Of a DNA stretch of 64,000 nt, positions 20,501 through 28,620 are shown in pieces. Under the pieces are notes generated by a model. The model searched no databases. It saw nothing but the letters and a program-made list of their open reading frames with translations, and was not told where the DNA came from. How positions within the stretch are numbered: position 1 is the first letter of the stretch; each line of letters opens with the position of its first letter. Source of the DNA: Acidobacteriota bacterium (GTDB taxonomy: Bacteria; Acidobacteriota; Terriglobia; Terriglobales; Acidobacteriaceae); contig QIAN01000263.1 of NCBI GenBank assembly GCA_003225005.1, positions 1 to 64,000 of the forward strand, read 5' to 3'. The position numbers were made by a program, and so were the translations under genes.

Positions 20501-20927
20501 CCCCGGAAACCCCAACAACTACATCAAAACCCAATGCTTCGCTATACCCACGGCGCCTGATGTGGCATTTTGGAACCAGTATTGCGATCCTTTGCCGCCA
20601 AGCATCGGAGCACCTGTGGCCTTTCCATTGTGTTACAACCTCCGCGGCAACGCCGGCCGTAATATTCTGATCGGCCCTGGCCTGACGGACCTGGACTTCT
20701 CCCTGTTCAAGAACAACTACATCAAGAGGATCTCGGAGAGGTTCAACGTGCAGTTCCGCGCGGAGATTTTCAATATTCTCAACCATGTCAACTTTGCTCC
20801 GCCAGCCACGCCCACCAACACCGATATTTTCGATGGTGCCGGAAACCCAAACACCGTGGCGGGTCAACTCACCAAAACCACCACCACGGCGCGCGAGATT
20901 CAGTTTGCCGTCAAAGTGATCTTCTAG
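17511..20927 (+). CDS. TonB-dependent receptor, Oar-like, with carboxypeptidase-regulatory-like N-terminal domain
   Basis: GATLSGTITDSSGGVVPDSRVVITN...; plug-like GRSWTDLATLQPGVN...LTISGARPQQNNYRLDGVSLND...SAEYGKTSGGVVNAITRSGTN; C-terminal beta-barrel ending FNILNHVNFAPP...IQFAVKVIF. Confidence 0.96.
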   Translation: MSSRRISAGCAVCLGTVLILVVLSSVPSSAQVTGATLSGTITDSSGGVVPDSRVVITNVATGVTTNVTTNSDGFFTAANLLPGEYNVTISAKGYTTQERTGISLTVGAQQVFDLTLRVGSASTEVMVVTAEAPAVQLNSSDISAVVNATTVRELPLNGRSWTDLATLQPGVNRIQTQPDFAQGTDRGNRGFGQQLTISGARPQQNNYRLDGVSLNDYANGAPGSVLGGSLGVDAIQEFSVLTSNYSAEYGKTSGGVVNAITRSGTNQIHGSAYEFLRNSALDSKNYFDVGKIPPFKRNQFGGAIGGPIVKDHTFFFADYEGIRQSLGISTLTTVPSQNARNGLMCSNPAGADPSNPCSPFQLPLGPNTDANGVDLNAKAYLTFYHLPNGPILGNGDTGEYTFSGQQIVSENFFTARIDHRFSSNDSLFGSYMFDKTPYSSPDGLNNVEFDTLTSRQFLSVEETHIFTPRFANSVRVGGNHEAVNNNQSLKALNPDAARADLGVGGTGFKGRDATQVLVGGLSDFTGGVGGSPTYFYHWNSLQLYDDAFLTRGTHSIRFGIAAERMMLNVVADTDPNGIWNFDNVQGFLTNQPTKFQGGIASTLSPRNLRQTLFGAYIQDDWRARPNLTLNLGLRYEMSTVISETAGKLANLRNITDATAHLGDPFFSNPTLKDFEPRIGFAWDPWQNGKTAVRGGIGMFDVQPLPYQFVLLATQAVPFFKYTVVKDPVGECTAPLNPCPNPFPNFGGQDITFPANRLRSTYAEPNPKRNYVIQWNLNVQQQLTPSLAAMVAYVGSRGVHQPFRVDEADLVIPTKTSAGYVWPYVTDPTDPNFGGPLDPINPNFGSVRGMFYDGHSYYNAFEAQLAKRMSHGFQMQGTFTWSKSMDTSSASVAGDTFGNSISSLHWFDMRLSRGLSDFNVGRTVVLNGTWEVPTRKSLAGPAQWALGGWELGLIFTASDGIPFTATWGTGSDPANTNSGDDWAFPNRLGGPGCNTLTNPGNPNNYIKTQCFAIPTAPDVAFWNQYCDPLPPSIGAPVAFPLCYNLRGNAGRNILIGPGLTDLDFSLFKNNYIKRISERFNVQFRAEIFNILNHVNFAPPATPTNTDIFDGAGNPNTVAGQLTKTTTTAREIQFAVKVIF

Positions 20928-21100
20928 CGTGTGTGGAGCACCGACTCTCGGTAAAGGGTCGGTGCTTCGCGGCCAAAGAATCCGCGGGTTATCGTAGCCT
21001 TCCCCCGCAATCCGCGGATGCCGCAACCTCGGTCAGTTCGTTGTAACCGCTCATTGACGGTGCGCGAGGAGTACTAGCTTCACAAAAAGTTTTTATCCAG

Positions 21101-22600
21101 GTGGAGAAAGTGAATTCAACAGACCACTACCGAGACCAGCACTGTGAATCCCGCCCACTCACCCTGACCCGACGGGCATGGTTCGAGAACGCGGCCCTAA
21201 TGACCGCCGCTGCGGCGTTTCCGCGCATAGCACTGGCGGCGGCCGCTGGCCAGGGCATCAGCCCGGTCATGGAGAAGCTCTGCGTCTACATGGCCGACGC
21301 CCGTAACCAGGCCCTGTCGGACCATGTGGTGCAGGAGGCAAAGCATCACATTCTCGACACCATTGCCGCCATGGTGTCGGGAGCGGATCTCCCTCCCGGA
21401 CGTTTGGCGATTCAATTCGCTCGATCTTACGGGGGCGAAAAGGTCGCCACCGTGGTCGCCTCCAATATCCTCTGTGGACCGATCGAGGCGGCATTCGCGA
21501 ACGGTGAGCTTGCTCACTCCGACGAAACCGATGATGACTTCACCACCGGAGGAGCCCATCCCGGGTGCGCTCTCGTGCCCGCCGCCCTGGCTGCCGGCGA
21601 ACAATTCGTCATAAGTGGGACCCATTTCGTGCGGGCTGTGACGTTGGGATATGACATCGCGATGCGGGCCATGAAGACGGTCGGTCCGGGAATGAAGGAA
21701 ACACACAACCTGGTGGGAACCATGGGCGCGACCGCCGCTGCCGGTTGCGCCGCCAGTCTGAATGCCCAGCAGATGCGCTGGCTGCTGGATTATGCCGCGC
21801 AGCAGGCCGGCGCCGGCATCGGTGCCTGGCGACGCGACACGGACCATATCGAAAAAGGTTTTCTTTTCGGCGCCATGGGAGCGCGTAACGGCGTCCATGC
21901 AGCACTCGTGGTTCACGCCGGCTGGACAGGCGTCGACGACGTTCTCTCCGGGCCCAACAATTTTGTAGAGTCTTACAACTCCAAGGCCGACCCCGCGGGT
22001 CTGATCGATCAACTCGGCCAGGTCTACGGAGTGACCGAAACCACGCTGAAAAAGTGGACGACGGGTGGTCCAATCCAGGCGCCACTTGATGCAATGGAAA
22101 ATCTTTACAAGCGCCAGCCCTTCCAGGCGGATCAGGTAAAACAGGTTGTGGTGCGTGTCGCCACCAGCGCGGCCTACACCGTCAACAACCGCGACATGCC
22201 CGATATCTCTCTCCAGCATTTGGTCGCGGTGATGCTGCTCGACAAAACCGTCTCTTTCCACGCAGCCCACGACAAGCCACGCATGCAGGATCCGGCCGTC
22301 CTGCGCGAGCGCGCTAAAATACAACTCGTCCCCGATGACGAGTTAGAGAAGCTGATACCCGTGCGAGTCGCCATGGTTGAGGTTACGCTCAACAACGGGA
22401 CGCGGTTGAGCGAACGTGTAGAGCATGTGCGAGGCACTCCCGAGAATCCCATGACGACCGAAGAAGTGGTTGCCAAGGCGCGCGAGTTGATGACGCCAGT
22501 CCTCGGCGCCGCAAATTGTTCGAAGCTCATCGAGCGAGTGATGGGACTCCATAACGTGAACGACATCCGGGAGCTGCGTCCGTTACTGCAACGGAGCTGA
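21101..22600 (+). CDS. MmgE/PrpD family protein with signal-like N-terminus
   Basis: TRRAWFENAALMTAAAAFPRIALAAA; AKHHILDTIAAMVSGADLPPG...HSDETDDDFTTGGAHPGCALVPAALA...HNLVGTMGATAAAGCAASLN. Confidence 0.92.
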   Translation: MEKVNSTDHYRDQHCESRPLTLTRRAWFENAALMTAAAAFPRIALAAAAGQGISPVMEKLCVYMADARNQALSDHVVQEAKHHILDTIAAMVSGADLPPGRLAIQFARSYGGEKVATVVASNILCGPIEAAFANGELAHSDETDDDFTTGGAHPGCALVPAALAAGEQFVISGTHFVRAVTLGYDIAMRAMKTVGPGMKETHNLVGTMGATAAAGCAASLNAQQMRWLLDYAAQQAGAGIGAWRRDTDHIEKGFLFGAMGARNGVHAALVVHAGWTGVDDVLSGPNNFVESYNSKADPAGLIDQLGQVYGVTETTLKKWTTGGPIQAPLDAMENLYKRQPFQADQVKQVVVRVATSAAYTVNNRDMPDISLQHLVAVMLLDKTVSFHAAHDKPRMQDPAVLRERAKIQLVPDDELEKLIPVRVAMVEVTLNNGTRLSERVEHVRGTPENPMTTEEVVAKARELMTPVLGAANCSKLIERVMGLHNVNDIRELRPLLQRS

Positions 22601-22610
22601 GCACGCGAAC

Positions 22611-23627
22611 ATGAAAAACCTATCCATATTGGGTCTCGCAACCTTGATCTGTGGATCGGTTGGATTCTCGCAGGAGCAGTCCCGGGCCCCTGAAACGAGT
22701 CCTTTACTGCTAGTCCAGGAGATTCCACTGCCGAATGTTGGAGGGCGGATCGATCACTTCACCTTCGACCGAAAACGCAAGCGTGTCATGGGCGCGGCTC
22801 TGGGCAACAACACGGTTGAAGTCGTGGATACATTTTCCGGCCGGGACATACACAGCATCACCGGCGCTGCCGAACCGCAAGGCGTAGTGTACCTAGGGGA
22901 GCTCAATAGGCTCTTCGTCGCCAACGGGACAGACGGAAAGCTCAGGGTTTACGACGGAGACGGTTTCAAACTGCTGAACACGCGCGATATCGGAGAAGAT
23001 GCCGACAACGTGCGGTACGACCCTGCAGAAAAACGAGTGTATGTCGCCCATGGTGGAGATCAGGAAGGCGGCATGGCAGTCGTCGACGCCACAAGCATGA
23101 AACGCCCGGATGACGTCGCCAAGCTCGACGCTCATCCCGAATCTTTCCAGATTGCCGTCTCGCGACCCGTGATCTATGCCAATATCGCCACGAAAGCAAA
23201 GGTTGTGCTCATCGATCGGAACACACACAAGGTCACAGATTGGCTCCTGAGGACCGGCAAGGCCAACTACCCGATGGCGCTGGACGAAGCCGATCACCGA
23301 ATCTTCGTGGTGACCCGAAGGCCGGCACAGCTCGTCGTGATCGACTCAGACAGCGGCGCGATGGTGGCCAGCGTTGCATGTGTAAACGACGCTGACGATC
23401 TGTACTATGACGCTGGCCGAAAACGTATCTATATTCCGGGAGGAGAGGGCTTCCTCAGTGTCATCCAACAGACGGACCGAGACCATTATCAATCGCTGGC
23501 AAAAGTCCCGACCACAATAGGAGCGCGTACTGGCCTGTGGTATGAGAAACGAGACCGGTTCTATTTGGCTGTGCCCGCTGGTTCCAAGCAGGGTGCGGCA
23601 TTATGGGTGTATGCACCCGAGGACTGA
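22611..23627 (+). CDS. YncE-like beta-propeller protein, exported
   Basis: Signal peptide then blades (EVVDTFSGRDIHSITGAAEPQGVVYLGELNRLFVANGTDGKLRVYDG...). Confidence 0.87.
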   Translation: MKNLSILGLATLICGSVGFSQEQSRAPETSPLLLVQEIPLPNVGGRIDHFTFDRKRKRVMGAALGNNTVEVVDTFSGRDIHSITGAAEPQGVVYLGELNRLFVANGTDGKLRVYDGDGFKLLNTRDIGEDADNVRYDPAEKRVYVAHGGDQEGGMAVVDATSMKRPDDVAKLDAHPESFQIAVSRPVIYANIATKAKVVLIDRNTHKVTDWLLRTGKANYPMALDEADHRIFVVTRRPAQLVVIDSDSGAMVASVACVNDADDLYYDAGRKRIYIPGGEGFLSVIQQTDRDHYQSLAKVPTTIGARTGLWYEKRDRFYLAVPAGSKQGAALWVYAPED

Positions 23628-23636
23628 GCCGGCGTC

Positions 23637-25547
23637 ATGATCAGGTTTTTCTTCCATGGGTTGGCTGGTTTTATTTTCGTGATGGAAATGAATCACCGGG
23701 CGAACGTGACACGAGCACTGCTAGCCGTCGTTGCCTTCAGCGGCTTGATTCTGGAGGCCCGAGAACCGCGACAGTCAGGCCGAGGAACGGCGCAGGCCTC
23801 TTCCGATCTTGAGGCTTACCGAACTCGCATCGAGCCAATTTTTCTCAAACCACGGCAAGACGGAGTGCGCTGCTACGATTGCCATTCGAAGTTGGTCACG
23901 CGCCTTCGTCTGGAACCGCTTTCGCCGGGAAGTTCGTCGTGGACTGAGGAGCAATCGCGGCGAAACTTTGCGGTCGTCTCCCAGCTGATCACGCCGTCGC
24001 AACCGCTCAAGAGCCGCTTACTCCTTCATCCTCTGGCGCAGGAGGCTGGGGGAGATGCTTACCACACGGGCGGCAAATTCTGGGCCTCCGAGGACGATCC
24101 CGAATGGCAAATGCTTGCGGATTGGGTGAGTCACAGCGTCGAGACCAAGGCGGCGGTTGAAGTGCCACGGCGTTCGGTGACGGCCGAAGCTCTCGATTTC
24201 CAATTCTTTAAAACCAGGGTTCAGCCTGTCTTTTTGAACGAACGAGGCGGTCACGCTCGGTGCTACGGCTGCCACATCCTTGGGGACAAGAATTTTCACT
24301 TGGAAACGTTGTTACCCGGTCACTCGACTTGGACCGACGAGCAATCACAGCGTAATTTTGAAAACGCTGTACAGCAGGTCGTTCCCGGGGATCCGGCGTC
24401 CAGCCGGCTCTTGATCCACCCACTGGCGCCTGAGGCCGGGGGAGATCCCTTTCATTCCGGGGGCAGACAGTTCGCCTCTCAGACCGACCCCGATTGGCTT
24501 GTCCTGGCTGACTGGGTTCGCGGCCTCCGGTCAGTAGCCGCTCCCGATCCTTCATCCGGAGAGACAGTGCGGATTTATGTCACAAACAGTGCTGGTGACA
24601 CTATCGACGTCATTGATCCGGCTACAAACAAAGTCGTGCAAGTCATCCGGGGGATCGAGCTGCCGCATGGCATCGCCTTTTCTCCGGACGGAACGCGAGT
24701 CTATGTCAGCAATGAAGCAGAGAGTGTGCTCGACGTAGTGGATCGAACCAGCGGTGAGATTCTTCAGAAAGTACCCCTCAGTGCCCGTCCCAACAATCTC
24801 GCGATCACTAAAGATGGAAGCCGCGTGCTGGTGGGCATCCGGGCTGGGGCAGGCGTCGTCGATGTGATCGACACAACTTCGCTAAAGCGTACAAAAAGCG
24901 TTCCCGTTGACGGCAGCGTGCACAATGTATTCGTCACACCGGACGGCAAGTATGCGGTCAGTGGTTCGATAGAAAATAAAGCTGCCACAGTGATCGATCT
25001 TGCCACCGAAATCGTGGTCTGGGAAGTTAAGTTCGACCGGCCTGTGCGGCCCATGGCCTTCGAGACAAATCCTGATGGCTCAACCAACCGTATTTTCGTC
25101 CAACTCGGCGGCTTCAACGGATTCGCGGTTGTGGATTTTCGAAAACGCGCGGAGGTCACCAGAGTGAAGTTGCCGCGTCAACCGGGTGGATTCGGAGTCG
25201 GCGAGGGTCGAACCGCCACTCCCTCCCACGGAATCGCGGTTGCGCCCGACGGGAAATCGCTCTGGGTCAACAGCACTGTTGCCAATGCGGTCTTCAAGTA
25301 CTCCCTTCCGGAGCTGAAATTAGTCGGCTATCGAGCCTTGCCCGAAGTACATCCGCTGGGTCGTTCACCAGCCGGTTCGGTGCCGGAGTGGATCACGTTT
25401 ACGCCAGACAGCAAAGTTGTCTATGTTTCCAACTCGGCCGCGAGATCGGTATCCGCCATTGATGCAAATACGCTGAGGGAAATAGCGGTGATTCCCGTGG
25501 GAGAAGTGCCCAAGCGCATCAATACCTTCGTCCTTCACGGGCACTAG
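23637..25547 (+). CDS. tandem CXXCH-domain plus YncE-like beta-propeller fusion
   Basis: Two about 100-aa N-terminal repeats, each with a CXXCH motif (CYDCH, CYGCH), then propeller blades (YVTNSAGDTIDVIDPATNKVVQVIRGIELPHGIAFSPDGTRVYVSN). Confidence 0.88.
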   Translation: MIRFFFHGLAGFIFVMEMNHRANVTRALLAVVAFSGLILEAREPRQSGRGTAQASSDLEAYRTRIEPIFLKPRQDGVRCYDCHSKLVTRLRLEPLSPGSSSWTEEQSRRNFAVVSQLITPSQPLKSRLLLHPLAQEAGGDAYHTGGKFWASEDDPEWQMLADWVSHSVETKAAVEVPRRSVTAEALDFQFFKTRVQPVFLNERGGHARCYGCHILGDKNFHLETLLPGHSTWTDEQSQRNFENAVQQVVPGDPASSRLLIHPLAPEAGGDPFHSGGRQFASQTDPDWLVLADWVRGLRSVAAPDPSSGETVRIYVTNSAGDTIDVIDPATNKVVQVIRGIELPHGIAFSPDGTRVYVSNEAESVLDVVDRTSGEILQKVPLSARPNNLAITKDGSRVLVGIRAGAGVVDVIDTTSLKRTKSVPVDGSVHNVFVTPDGKYAVSGSIENKAATVIDLATEIVVWEVKFDRPVRPMAFETNPDGSTNRIFVQLGGFNGFAVVDFRKRAEVTRVKLPRQPGGFGVGEGRTATPSHGIAVAPDGKSLWVNSTVANAVFKYSLPELKLVGYRALPEVHPLGRSPAGSVPEWITFTPDSKVVYVSNSAARSVSAIDANTLREIAVIPVGEVPKRINTFVLHGH

Positions 25548-25727
25548 CCGCCCCACAGGTTGCCCACAACCGACAGGTTCAATCCTGAAGTCGTGTGGCG
25601 TGGCTGAAGACAAAATTCGATTCGCCAATTCGCCTCTATAGAAGGGTGAGATTTTTCCTTGTACGCCGTCCAAACCCGTTATAAAGGACGTTGAAGGATT
25701 CCGAATCTTTTTTCCGAGGAGACAGAG

Positions 25728-27179
25728 ATGGCACAGCAAACCTCGCGGCGGAGTTTTCTCGGAATCTCAGCCCTGGGACTGGCCGCAGCGGTTGCTCCCG
25801 ACGAACTGGTCGGGCCGGCCGTCGCAGCGAGCGAGCCCGAAAACCAGCGGTCAAATATCCATCCGGATATTTCTGTCCGGGTGACGTCTGGCGACCAGCG
25901 TTTTGCCGCCGCTCCCAAGGCCACGTGGCGTCGAGCTTCGCCGACCCCCGGCAGCGATCAACTCCGGCTAAATCCCGGAACAAAATTTCAGCCGATATTG
26001 GGATTCGGGGGCGCCTTTAGCGACGCCGCCTGCTACACGTTCAATCGACTTGCGCCTCCAGCACGAGAGCAACTGTTTCACGAACTGTTCCATCCGTCGG
26101 AAATGGGCTTAAGCGTTGGCCGCATCTGCGTCGGAGCCAGCGATTATTCGACGAAACTCTACAGCTACGATGACGGGGAAGCCGATCCGGAGCTGACGCG
26201 ATTCTCGATTGAGCACGACCGCGAATACATTCTTCCGGTGCTGCGCCAGGCGCGGCAGGCGAATCCTGATCTGTTTCTTTTTTCATCCCCCTGGAGCCCG
26301 CCTGGCTGGATGAAGTTCAATGGCACCATGCTGGGAGGCCCGATGCGCAATCACTACTTCGCGGCTTACGCGAAATACTATTTGAAGTTTCTTGACGGGT
26401 ACGCAGCCGAAGGCGTGCCGGTGCAAGCGCTCACGACGCAGAACGAAGTGGATACCGATCAGGATAGCAGAATGCCCGCTTGCATCTGGCCACAGGAGTA
26501 CGAAATCCAGTTCATTCGCGACCATCTGGGGCCGCTTTTGGAAAGCAGCGCGACGCCGGTCAAGATCTGGCTTCTGGATCATAACTACAATTTGTGGGGA
26601 CGGATCGTGTGCTCACTGGAGGACGACAAGCTTCGCAAATACGCGAATACGGTCGCTTGGCACGGCTATGCAGGAACTCCCGACATGATGAGCAAGGTCC
26701 ATGACGCCTATCCGGAAACAGAGATGCACTGGACGGAAGGCGGCCCGGAACATACAGATCCCGGTTATCTAACGGATTGGTGCAAGTGGAGCGGGACTTT
26801 CAGCGAGGTGCTGAAGCATTGGTGCCGCTCCATTACCGCCTGGAACCTCGCTCTCGATGAGCATGGCAGCCCGAACATCGGACCGTTTCCCTGCGGCGGC
26901 GTGGTAACCATCAATTCCGAGACCAAGGAGATCACGCGTAGCGGACAATACTGGGCTTTTGCTCACTACGCACGCGTCGTCCGTCGCGGGGCCCGCCGGT
27001 TTGACTCCGAGAGCGCGGCCGCTGACCTCGAGCACGTCGCGCTTGAAAATCCGGACGGCCAGCAGGTGCTCATCGTCACCAACACGGGAGCTCGAAGGAC
27101 GATCGAACTGCGGCTCGCGAATATGGCGGCTCCGGTTCCATTGGAGGCAAATTCGGTGACCACCTTGGTTTGGAAGTAG
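25728..27179 (+). CDS. glycoside hydrolase family 30-like protein with Tat-type signal
   Basis: SRRSFLGIS signal; FQPILGFGGAFSDAACYTFNRL...FSSPWSPPGWMKFNGTMLGG...LTTQNEVDTDQD...TEGGPEHTDPG. Confidence 0.92.
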   Translation: MAQQTSRRSFLGISALGLAAAVAPDELVGPAVAASEPENQRSNIHPDISVRVTSGDQRFAAAPKATWRRASPTPGSDQLRLNPGTKFQPILGFGGAFSDAACYTFNRLAPPAREQLFHELFHPSEMGLSVGRICVGASDYSTKLYSYDDGEADPELTRFSIEHDREYILPVLRQARQANPDLFLFSSPWSPPGWMKFNGTMLGGPMRNHYFAAYAKYYLKFLDGYAAEGVPVQALTTQNEVDTDQDSRMPACIWPQEYEIQFIRDHLGPLLESSATPVKIWLLDHNYNLWGRIVCSLEDDKLRKYANTVAWHGYAGTPDMMSKVHDAYPETEMHWTEGGPEHTDPGYLTDWCKWSGTFSEVLKHWCRSITAWNLALDEHGSPNIGPFPCGGVVTINSETKEITRSGQYWAFAHYARVVRRGARRFDSESAAADLEHVALENPDGQQVLIVTNTGARRTIELRLANMAAPVPLEANSVTTLVWK

Positions 27180-27218
27180 TCTGTCCAACTCATGGTGAGA
27201 GCAAGCCTTCAATAAGAA

Positions 27219-28345
27219 CTACTCTTCCGGCTTGCTTGCTCCGCGAAAAATCGGCTCGAGCATCGTCGCTATTAATGTGAACATCGCCGCGCATCCCGCC
27301 AGTGGCACTATGAGACCAGCCCGCAAGCTTCCCATTCTTGTCGACATCACTCCTACAAGCCACGGCATCGTAGCCCCCCATTCCCGCAAGCCCGAACATA
27401 ATCGCCCCGATTCGCCTTGACCTCTCGCCAAATGCCTTTACCAGCCACGCAACCAGGATGGGATAAGTCCCAGCTAGTCCCAATCCGGCGGCGGTCACCG
27501 AGATTGCGACGCTTTCGAAGGTCCTTGCTTCGAGCAGAAGGCAGATGCCAGCAGCTGCCAACATCAAACCGCTCGCCAGCAGCGTGCGTTCGCGCCGCCG
27601 CAGTGGAACCAGCGGTACGAGCGCGTCCGGCTAACAGTCCTCCCCAGAAAAACATGGGCGTCAAAGCCCACAGGTCCCCAGAACCAGGGTTGGTTCGTTT
27701 CGTCAGTGAGGCCACCCAACCCGCAACCGAATTCTCGGAGCCGACATATAGAAAAAACAGCGCGGCCAGACTCACAGTGCTTCGCGTGCTGATATTCTCC
27801 GCGCGCGCGGGACCACGCTGTTCCTCTTCTTCCGTTGTTCCTCTCTCCAAGTTCATCCCGGCCAAAATCAAGGCGGTAAACAGCGCGCCAACCGCAATGG
27901 CATAGAGAAGCCATGCCGTTGCTCCGCGCCGCTCGGCAAGCATGACCAGTGGGGAGGAAGAAATTGCGCCGAGTCCCCACATCAGGTTCAGAATGCTGAG
28001 TGCCGCCACTCGACGGGTTTTCGCAACTTCTGCCACCCATAAGTTCGTGGCAGAAAGAACCTGCCCCAATCCACAGCCGAACACCGCGGCTGCAGCCAGG
28101 CTCGCAACATAGCTACCCAGGTTTAACCCTGCCACTCCCGCCGCGATCAGGCTGAAGCCGCATACGAACGCGTGCCGATATCCTCGTTGGATCAGCCAGC
28201 CGAGCGAAGCGACCCCCGCCATCGAGCCCGAAAACTGCGCCGTGAAAAATAGACCGGCATGCTGGTCGGTTAAAGACCACCGGCCAATGAGTATCGGCAA
28301 GATAGGGCCAATCAGCGTCGTCACGATTCCCGCGACCACAAATCC
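27219..28345 (-). pseudogene. frameshifted MFS transporter
   Basis: MFS protein readable across three frames: ORF 27353..28339 is good to about 27619 (...LWALTPMFFWGGLLAGRA), continues in ORF 27190..27567 (MMLAAAGICLLLEARTFESVAISVTAAGLGLAGTYPILVAWLVKAFGERSRRIGAIMFGLAGMGG), then in ORF 27219..27431 (ATMPWLVGVMSTRMGSLRAGLIVPLAGCAAMF). Confidence 0.85.
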
Positions 28346-28620
28346 GCCGTAGAACCACGGATGCAGCCGAAGAGGTCGGAAGCGGAGCTGGCCGAGTTTG
28401 GATCGAGCTCATGCTCAAAGCATTCTGTCGGAATGCTTGCCTGTGGCCACTTCGCGGACAACCAAGAGCGTCGGGCAAGATGTAAGGTAATGGTGATTCT
28501 ACAGACGGGCGGTTACAGCCGGTTATGCCAATAAGCACACTAAGTTTAGGAAATGTTCCGGCTGATCGCTATGGGCCTTTTCACCGGTGCTGTTCAAAAC
28601 TCGCTCGTCCGGCGGCTGAA

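Noticed and set aside
21197-22324. 375-aa minus-strand ORF opposite the second MmgE/PrpD gene
   Set aside because: Composition is typical of antisense reading of a GC-rich gene; the plus strand encodes a recognisable family.
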